A DNA stretch of 19,853 nucleotides, from contig JAGVLZ010000303.1 of the NCBI GenBank assembly GCA_020054055.1, forward strand, positions 1 to 19,853, in the 5' to 3' direction. The notes below the pieces were generated by a model. That model was given only the letters and a program-made list of their open reading frames with translations, had not been told where the DNA came from and ran no database searches. The stretch comes from Phycisphaerales bacterium (GTDB taxonomy: Bacteria > Planctomycetota > Phycisphaerae > Phycisphaerales > UBA1924). Shown here piece by piece: positions 14,673 to 19,853 of this stretch (positions are counted from its first letter, which is position 1; each line of letters starts with the position of its first letter). A program made the position numbers and the translations under genes.

Positions 14673-16100
14673 ATGTCATCCGAAGACACTCAACTTGTTC
14701 CGAGTGATCCGACCCATGAACGGGTTGCCTCTGACGGCTCACGCCTCGCGGAACTGCTCAAAAAAGCCCGCGACCTCCCCCGCTCCCCCGGCGTCTACCT
14801 GATGAAGGACGACAAGGGGGTCGTGATCTACGTCGGCAAGGCCGCGAACCTGCCGGACCGGGTGTCCTCCTACTTCGTGCCCTCCGCCGACCTCGGGTTC
14901 AAGAAGCAGCCGATGCTCGACGCCGTCCACGACTTCGAGCACCTCGTCTGCGACGGCGAATGGGAAGCGCTCCTCACCGAGAACCGGCTGATCAAGGACA
15001 TCCGGCCGCGCTTCAATGTGCGGCTGACGGACGACAAGACCTTCCCCTACCTCGTCATCACGCGGAACGAGGACTTCCCGCGCATCCTTGTCACGCGCAA
15101 TCCCACCGGGGTCGACGAAAGCGGCCGCGTGCGCCCCGAGATGAAGAACGCGAAAGTCGTCGGCCCATTCACGAACGCGGGGGCGCTGCGCGAAGCCGTC
15201 ACCCTGCTCCAGCGCGTCTTCAAGTACCGCACCTGCAAACTCGACATTGTTGATGGCGACGAGCGGAACAAATACTTCCGACCCTGCCTGCTCTACACCA
15301 TCGGCCAATGCACCGCCCCCTGCGCCGCGAAGATCACCCAACTGGGCTACGCCGCCGACATCGAGCGCTTCACCAAGTTCCTCGACTCCAAGCGATCGGT
15401 GATGCTCCGCGAGATGACCGCGGAGATGGAGCAGGCCTCGGCGGCCCTTGAGTTCGAGAAGGCGGCCATCCTCCGCGACCAGATCAAGGCGATCGAGAAA
15501 CTCGACGAACGAGCCAAACGCTCCGCCGGGTGGCAGCCCGAATCCGAGGTCAGCGTCATCGATCCGAAGAAGGGGCTGCGCGCCCTTCAGAGAGTGTTGG
15601 AACTCGAGAGCCCGATCCGCTGCCTCGAAGCCATCGACATCGCGCACCTGCAAGGGGGTGAAACCGTGGGGTCAAAGGTCTGCTTTGTCGACGGCCGCCC
15701 GCTCAAGAACGAGTACCGCCGCTACCGCATCCGCTCCGTCGGGCCGGACGGCACGTTGAACGACGATTACACCTCCATCCGCGAGGTCGTGCTACGCCGC
15801 TACCGCGAGGCAGGCGCGGGGAACGAGTTGTACCCCGACGTGATCCTGATCGACGGCGGGCTTGGTCAGTTGCACGCGGCCCTCGGCGCCTTCGACCACC
15901 TCGAGATGCGCCCGCCGATGGTCATTTCTCTCGCCAAAAAAGAAGAACTGATCTACGTCCAGCAGCGGTCGGAGCCCATCCGCCTGGGGCGAGAAAACAC
16001 CGCCCTCCGCCTTTGCCAGGCGATCCGCGACGAAGCCCACCGCTTCGCCCAGCACTACCACCACGTTCTGCGGAAGAAGAAGACACTCGACGAAGGGTGA
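14673..16100 (+). CDS. uvrC: UvrABC system protein C, lacking the C-terminal HhH domain
   Basis: UvrC makes the 3' and 5' incisions in nucleotide excision repair. The 475-residue product has, in order: a GIY-YIG nuclease domain (GVY 40-42, IYVGKA from 52, R63, E103), which makes the 3' cut; four cysteines (188, 205, 213, 217) matching the E. coli UvrC cluster; a UVR motif that binds UvrB (about 245-280); and an RNase H-like domain for the 5' cut with D322, D364/D365, D394 (LIDGG) and H456 (RDEAHRF). It stops 19 residues after H456, so the tandem helix-hairpin-helix DNA-binding tail of typical 600-residue UvrC is absent. The start is chosen at ATG 14673; in-frame TTG 14637 and GTG 14640 also exist, and no start has a strong ribosome-binding site. 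Confidence 0.92.
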   Translation: MSSEDTQLVPSDPTHERVASDGSRLAELLKKARDLPRSPGVYLMKDDKGVVIYVGKAANLPDRVSSYFVPSADLGFKKQPMLDAVHDFEHLVCDGEWEALLTENRLIKDIRPRFNVRLTDDKTFPYLVITRNEDFPRILVTRNPTGVDESGRVRPEMKNAKVVGPFTNAGALREAVTLLQRVFKYRTCKLDIVDGDERNKYFRPCLLYTIGQCTAPCAAKITQLGYAADIERFTKFLDSKRSVMLREMTAEMEQASAALEFEKAAILRDQIKAIEKLDERAKRSAGWQPESEVSVIDPKKGLRALQRVLELESPIRCLEAIDIAHLQGGETVGSKVCFVDGRPLKNEYRRYRIRSVGPDGTLNDDYTSIREVVLRRYREAGAGNELYPDVILIDGGLGQLHAALGAFDHLEMRPPMVISLAKKEELIYVQQRSEPIRLGRENTALRLCQAIRDEAHRFAQHYHHVLRKKKTLDEG

Positions 16101-16199
16101 CCGATCCTTCGGGCAATCGTCGCGGGCGTCACAACCGGACCGCATCGACGCCGAACCCTTCCATCATCCAAACCGGCGGTTTTATTCCAACGATCTCGC

Positions 16200-16205
16200 T
16201 ATGAT
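16200..16205 (+). promoter_or_regulatory. Candidate -10 box for the transporter operon
   Basis: TATGAT matches five of six bases of TATAAT and lies 25 bases before the chosen ATG at 16231, leaving room for a short leader that contains GAGAGGG. No good -35 lies 16-18 bases upstream. The hexamer overlaps the alternative ATG at 16201, which argues mildly for the downstream start. Confidence 0.3.
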
Positions 16206-16230
16206 CCCCGCCCGTGAGAGGGTTCCCAAC

Positions 16231-17304
16231 ATGACACTGCTGCGCACCGTCATTCTCCTCGGCGTGATCTGGGTGCTCGCCATCTCGGCGTTGCACGCGC
16301 GGATGAACCTCAACGCCAAGATGCCTTGGGAGGCCCTGCCCGCTGGGGCATCGACGGAGAAGAAGTTTCGTGTCGGATTTATCCCGGTCACATGCCACCT
16401 GACATGCCCCGTCACGGACTTCATCAACAAGAGCATTGAAGGGGAAGGTTTCTACGACCCGCTTAAGTTTCAGGGATTCCCCGAACTCAAAGAGGCGTTC
16501 CTCGCGGGGTACATGCCCGCGACTTTCATCCTTGCTCCGCTGGCGATGAAACTCCGCGAGGAGGGTGTGCCGCTCAAGATCGTCTACCTCGGGCACCGCG
16601 ACGGCACGGCCATGATGGTCCACAAGGATTCGAGCATCTTCCGTATCGAGGACCTGAAGGGGAAAACCATCGCGATCCCAAATCGCTTCTCGAATCAATA
16701 CCTTCTCATCTTCAAGGCGCTACGCGAGCGTGGGATTTCGATAAAAGAAGTCAACATCGTCGAGATGCCGCCGCCGGACATGCCCGCGGCGCTCTACTCG
16801 AAAGCCGTTGACGCGGTCACCTCCGGTGAGCCATTCATGGCTCAAACAGAGTTGGACGGCTACGGCCGCATTCTCTATCTCACCAAGGACGTCTGGCCGA
16901 ACTTCATCTCATGTGTTCTCGCGGTGAAAGAGGACGCGATCAAAAACGATCGAGCGATGGTGCAGCGGCTGGTGGACGGCATCTCGAAGAGCGGAAAATG
17001 GCTGGAGGGCGGGATGGACCACCGCCTTCAGGCCGCGGGGTTCGTCGCAAGGCAGTACTACCACCAACACCCGCGCCTGCTGCGTTACGTCCTCAGCAAG
17101 CCGCCGGACCGGGTGAAGTACACGAACCTGACCTTGCGGAAGAAGGACTTTGACGAAATTCAGGGTCTGGCGCGCGATGCCGGGACGCTGAAGGGGGTGA
17201 TGCCATTCGAGGAATACTGCGACACCTCGTTCGTGCCCGATGATTCGGTCGTGGTGCCGTACGATTTCAGCAAGCCCGACGAAGCGTTGGAGACGGCACC
17301 TTGA
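16231..17304 (+). CDS. ABC transporter substrate-binding protein, NitT/TauT (NMT1/SsuA-like) family
   Basis: This is the periplasmic ligand-binding component of an ABC importer. The 357-residue product begins with a basic/hydrophobic signal or anchor segment (TLLRTVILLGVIWVLAISAL). It then shows the class II binding-protein pattern of nitrate/sulfonate/taurine receptors: KKFRVGFIPVTCHLTCPV, a mid-protein IEDLKGKTIAIPNRFSNQYLL typical of NMT1/SsuA proteins, and DMPAALYSKAVDAVTSGEPFM before the C-terminal lobe. ATG 16231 is preferred over the in-frame ATG 16201 because GAGAGGG lies eight bases upstream and the signal segment then starts at the N terminus. There is no lipobox cysteine. Cys55 and Cys59 in TCHLTCP sit in the first ligand-facing loop, which is unusual for sulfonate or nitrate receptors. 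It overlaps the permease gene by four bases. The substrate is not determined. Confidence 0.85.
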   Translation: MTLLRTVILLGVIWVLAISALHARMNLNAKMPWEALPAGASTEKKFRVGFIPVTCHLTCPVTDFINKSIEGEGFYDPLKFQGFPELKEAFLAGYMPATFILAPLAMKLREEGVPLKIVYLGHRDGTAMMVHKDSSIFRIEDLKGKTIAIPNRFSNQYLLIFKALRERGISIKEVNIVEMPPPDMPAALYSKAVDAVTSGEPFMAQTELDGYGRILYLTKDVWPNFISCVLAVKEDAIKNDRAMVQRLVDGISKSGKWLEGGMDHRLQAAGFVARQYYHQHPRLLRYVLSKPPDRVKYTNLTLRKKDFDEIQGLARDAGTLKGVMPFEEYCDTSFVPDDSVVVPYDFSKPDEALETAP

Positions 17305-18074
17305 GCCGCGGATCCTCGAAGTGGGCATCGATCGGTTTGCCCGTGGGCGTCGCCCTGGTCGGGCTGCTCGGGTGGGACCTGGCGGTGCGCCAGTCGGGGA
17401 GCGACCTCTTTCCGAAGCCGATGGAAGCGGCCCGAGCGATCGTCGAACTCGTCGAAAAGGGCCTCTTGTGGAAGTACGTGGTCGCGTCGCTCTTCCGCGT
17501 GACGATGGGGTTCGGATTGGCGGTCCTCGTGGGCGTGCCCACCGGGCTCATACTTGGATGGTTCCGCCCCGCCTTTCAGGCGTTTAACCCGATGATCCAG
17601 GCGTTCCGGCCGATTTCGCCGATCGCCTGGATCCCCGTCGCGATCCTCTGGTTCGGCGTCACGGACCTGGCCCCGATTTTTCTCATCTTCCTCGCCAGTG
17701 TCTTCCCCATCACCACTTCATCGATGGCCGCGGTGCAGAACATGCAGACCGTCTACCTCCGCGCCGCGCAGAACTTCGGGCTTGGACGATTCCAACTATT
17801 CAGGCAGGTGGTCTTCCCCGCCGCGCTGCCTCAGGTGATCACGGGGCTGCGGATCGCGCTGGGAGTCGCCTGGCTCGTCGTGGTGGCCGCGGAGATGATC
17901 GCCGTGAACAGCGGGCTCGGATATCTCATCATCGACGCGCGCAACGCCGGCAAGCGCTACGACCTCGTCGTCGCCGGAATGCTGCTGATCGGGGTCATCG
18001 GCCTGATCCTAGACATCATGATCCGCCGCATGGAACGCTTCGACGAGGTCCGCTGGGGGTACGCCAATCGCTGA
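17301..18074 (+). CDS. ABC transporter permease, NitT/TauT family
   Basis: This is the inner-membrane channel subunit of the importer. The 257-residue product has about six hydrophobic segments: GLPVGVALVGLLGW at the N terminus, FGLAVLVGVPTGLILGW, PIAWIPVAILWFG, APIFLIFLASVFPI, IALGVAWLVVVAAEMIAV and LVVAGMLLIGVIGLILDIMI. The cytoplasmic EAA-type coupling loop is RAAQNFGLGRFQLFRQVVFPAALP, matching SsuC/TauC/NrtB permeases. Translation starts at TTG 17301, whose TTGA overlaps the stop of the binding-protein gene; GGAGA (17289-17293) lies seven bases upstream, which supports this non-ATG start. Gene order binding protein-permease-ATPase and the overlap indicate one operon. Confidence 0.92.
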   Translation: MSRGSSKWASIGLPVGVALVGLLGWDLAVRQSGSDLFPKPMEAARAIVELVEKGLLWKYVVASLFRVTMGFGLAVLVGVPTGLILGWFRPAFQAFNPMIQAFRPISPIAWIPVAILWFGVTDLAPIFLIFLASVFPITTSSMAAVQNMQTVYLRAAQNFGLGRFQLFRQVVFPAALPQVITGLRIALGVAWLVVVAAEMIAVNSGLGYLIIDARNAGKRYDLVVAGMLLIGVIGLILDIMIRRMERFDEVRWGYANR

Positions 18075-18157
18075 GACTTTGGAGCCCGAGTATCGCAACC
18101 GCCACGAACAACAACTCGCCGAGCACCGCCCCCATCATCCACGTCCGCGATCTTTGG

Positions 18158-18922
18158 ATGACCTTCCCAGGAAAACGCGCGGGCGAAACCGTCCCGGTGC
18201 TGGAAAACGTCAGCCTCACCGTCAACCGCGGCGAGTTCGTCTGCATCGTCGGCCCCTCGGGCTGCGGCAAATCGACACTGCTCAACATCATCGCCGGGTT
18301 TCTCAAGGAGACCAGCGGCACCGTAGCCGTCGAGGGCGCGCGTGTGACCGGCCCGAATCCTCGCCGCATCTTCGTCTTCCAGGAAAACGGCGTCTTCCCA
18401 TGGCTCACCGTCGAGCAGAACATCGGCTTCGGCCTCTTCGACAAGCCGGTGAACATCCGACGCGACACCGTCCGCCACTACACCGCCATGGTCGGCCTCG
18501 ACGGCTTCGAGAAGTCGTACCCGCGCGAACTCTCCGGCGGAATGCGCCAGCGCGTCGAGATCGCCCGCGCCCTCGCCACCAACCCGGACATCATCTACAT
18601 GGACGAGCCCTTCGGCGCCCTCGACTTCATCACCCGACTCAAGATGCGCTCCGACCTCGTGAACATCTGGCAGAGCGAGAAGAAGACCGTGCTCTTCGTC
18701 ACCCACGACATCGAGGAATCGGTCCACCTTGCCGACCGCGTGCTCGTGATGAGCAAGCGCCCCGCGACCATCAAGGAGATCGTTCCCGTCGATCTTCCGC
18801 GCCCCCGCGACATGGACTCGCCGGGATACATCCAGACGCGCGACCGCATCTTCCACACCATGGGCATGACCGCGAAGATCGGCGAGACGCATGTGGCCGG
18901 CGGACGAACACTGGTGGTGTAG
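18158..18922 (+). CDS. ABC transporter ATP-binding protein, NitT/TauT family (5' end uncertain)
   Basis: This is the ATPase that powers the importer. From ATG 18158 the 254 residues hold Walker A GPSGCGKST (32-40), Q-loop VFQEN, signature LSGGMRQR (125-132), Walker B IIYMDEP with D149/E150, D-loop GALD and switch His183 (THDIEES), all intact and close to SsuB/TauB. The ATG is probably internal: the frame upstream reads TAPIIHVRDLW, the normal first beta strand of the fold. No ATG, GTG or TTG exists in this frame between about 17957 and 18158. Plausible true starts are CTG 18071, overlapping the permease stop as CTGA, or ATC 18092, which has GGAG (18081-18084) seven bases upstream. The coordinates given are the conservative conventional start. 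Function is sure; the N terminus is not. Confidence 0.88.
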   Translation: MTFPGKRAGETVPVLENVSLTVNRGEFVCIVGPSGCGKSTLLNIIAGFLKETSGTVAVEGARVTGPNPRRIFVFQENGVFPWLTVEQNIGFGLFDKPVNIRRDTVRHYTAMVGLDGFEKSYPRELSGGMRQRVEIARALATNPDIIYMDEPFGALDFITRLKMRSDLVNIWQSEKKTVLFVTHDIEESVHLADRVLVMSKRPATIKEIVPVDLPRPRDMDSPGYIQTRDRIFHTMGMTAKIGETHVAGGRTLVV

Positions 18923-18955
18923 CGGCCCGACGCGCTCTGCCAAGATGTGCCCCGC

Positions 18956-19853
18956 ATGATCCCGTCTCGCGAAAAGCGCCTCCTCCCATTCTTCGCGTTT
19001 CTCGCGCTGTTCTACGCCGCGTACCCGTTCCTCGCGGCGTCTGCGGGGGGAATCGCGGCCGTCTTCCGTGACCACTGGCCGATCGCCCTCGTGATGACGC
19101 TTGGTTCCTACTTCGCGGGCGCCACTCCCGTCGGCGGTGGGAGCGTCGCCTTCCCGATCCTCGTTCTCCTGTTCGATCAGCCGCCCGCGCTGGGCCGCGA
19201 GTTCTCCTTCGCCATCCAATCGCTCGGCATGACCGCCGCCGCGCTCTTCGTCCTCGGGTCGGGAAGGAGGATCGAATGGCCCTTCCTGCGCCCCGCGCTC
19301 ATGGGAACGCTCATCGGCACGCCGCTCGGGTGCCAGCTCATCGCCCCGCACGCGCCGCCGACCGCGGTTAGAATGATCTTCGCCAGCCTTTGGGGCGCGT
19401 TCGGGCTCTTCGCACTGCTCCGCCTGAATCGCGCGGCGGCCTCAGACAAGGCGACAACTCCGAGCGAACCATCCGATTTTCCCGCGCTTCTCACTGGCTT
19501 TCTCGGCGGACTCGTCGCGTCGCTCATCGGCGGCGGCGCGGACATGATCGCGTTTTCCTACCTCGCTCTGCGACGACGCCTCGATCCGCGCATCGCCATC
19601 CCCACCGCGATGATGCTCATGGCCGCCACCTCGATCATCGGACTGGGATTGACACTCTCCTCCGCGCCGCTCAGGCCTGGCGTGTGGGAGAACTGGCTCG
19701 CCGCTGCTCCGATCGTCGTGATCGGCGCCCCCCTTGGAGCCTTCGCTGTCGGCTTCATCCCGAGGAACGTCGCGATGGCAATCGTCTCCCTGCTCTGCAT
19801 CGCTCAGTTCGTCTGGGCCTGCCTGGACAGGTCCGGTTCCGCCGCCGTCATCG
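18956..19853 (+). CDS. TauE/SafE-family sulfite exporter-like permease, 3' partial
   Basis: The frame opens at ATG 18956, 33 bases after the ATPase stop, and stays open to the window end (299 codons). It encodes a multi-helix membrane protein: LLPFFAFLALFYAAYPFLAA, WPIALVMTLGSYFAGATPVGGG, FAIQSLGMTAAALFVLG, ALMGTLIGTPLGCQLI, a Ser/Pro/Glu-rich central loop, then a second half starting LLTGFLGGLVASLIGGGADM. The paired glycine-rich motifs (GGG at 60-62 and 192-194) in the two homologous halves are the hallmark of the TauE/SafE family, which includes exporters of sulfite and sulfoacetate. Its position next to a sulfonate/taurine-class importer suggests removal of sulfite released from the imported compound, but this is inference; many family members have other or unknown substrates. 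Confidence 0.85.
   Translation, partial: MIPSREKRLLPFFAFLALFYAAYPFLAASAGGIAAVFRDHWPIALVMTLGSYFAGATPVGGGSVAFPILVLLFDQPPALGREFSFAIQSLGMTAAALFVLGSGRRIEWPFLRPALMGTLIGTPLGCQLIAPHAPPTAVRMIFASLWGAFGLFALLRLNRAAASDKATTPSEPSDFPALLTGFLGGLVASLIGGGADMIAFSYLALRRRLDPRIAIPTAMMLMAATSIIGLGLTLSSAPLRPGVWENWLAAAPIVVIGAPLGAFAVGFIPRNVAMAIVSLLCIAQFVWACLDRSGSAAVI

Noticed and set aside
16092..16186. Weak hairpins after uvrC (CGAAGG/CCTTCG, and AAACC/GGTTT followed by TTATT)
   Set aside because: Stems of five or six pairs; the second has a partial T tract but is too weak to call a terminator.

Overview
The window looks like a chromosomal fragment of a GC-rich planctomycete, most likely of the class Phycisphaerae. This rests on the house style of two exported proteins: a dockerin-like pair of 'GDAD..G.VNFADIT.VLEQW' repeats, and a short PEP-CTERM-like 'VPSP + hydrophobic + Arg-rich' tail. 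It also rests on the character of the ribosomal and RNA polymerase proteins. The lineage is an inference. No rRNA, tRNA, IS element or CRISPR array was found.

Bases 1-14412 hold the classic ribosome-stalk/RNA polymerase block, all on the + strand: rplK (5' end cut by the window), rplA, rplJ, rplL, rpoB, rpoC. It is unusual in being interrupted twice. Between rplJ and rplL sit two overlapping genes for exported proteins: a formylglycine-generating-enzyme-like (SUMF1) domain protein with a sorting-type tail, and a 660-residue secreted protein with dockerin-like repeats. Between rpoB and rpoC sits a small exported protein of unknown function. Three strong hairpins lie just before rplL. A clear intrinsic terminator follows rplL. 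Beyond it, a perfect 24-bp palindrome overlaps a candidate rpoB promoter, so rpoBC is probably transcribed separately from the ribosomal genes.

Bases 14413-16100 hold a rpoC terminator and a UvrC nucleotide-excision-repair nuclease that keeps both catalytic domains but lacks the usual C-terminal helix-hairpin-helix tail.

Bases 16231-19853 hold a tightly packed transport cluster: substrate-binding protein, permease and ATPase of the nitrate/sulfonate/taurine (NitT/TauT) ABC class, then a TauE/SafE-family permease cut by the window end. The arrangement would fit uptake of a small organic or sulfur-containing anion coupled to export of a product such as sulfite, but the substrate cannot be read from the sequence. 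The ATPase has no conventional start codon that would give a complete fold.
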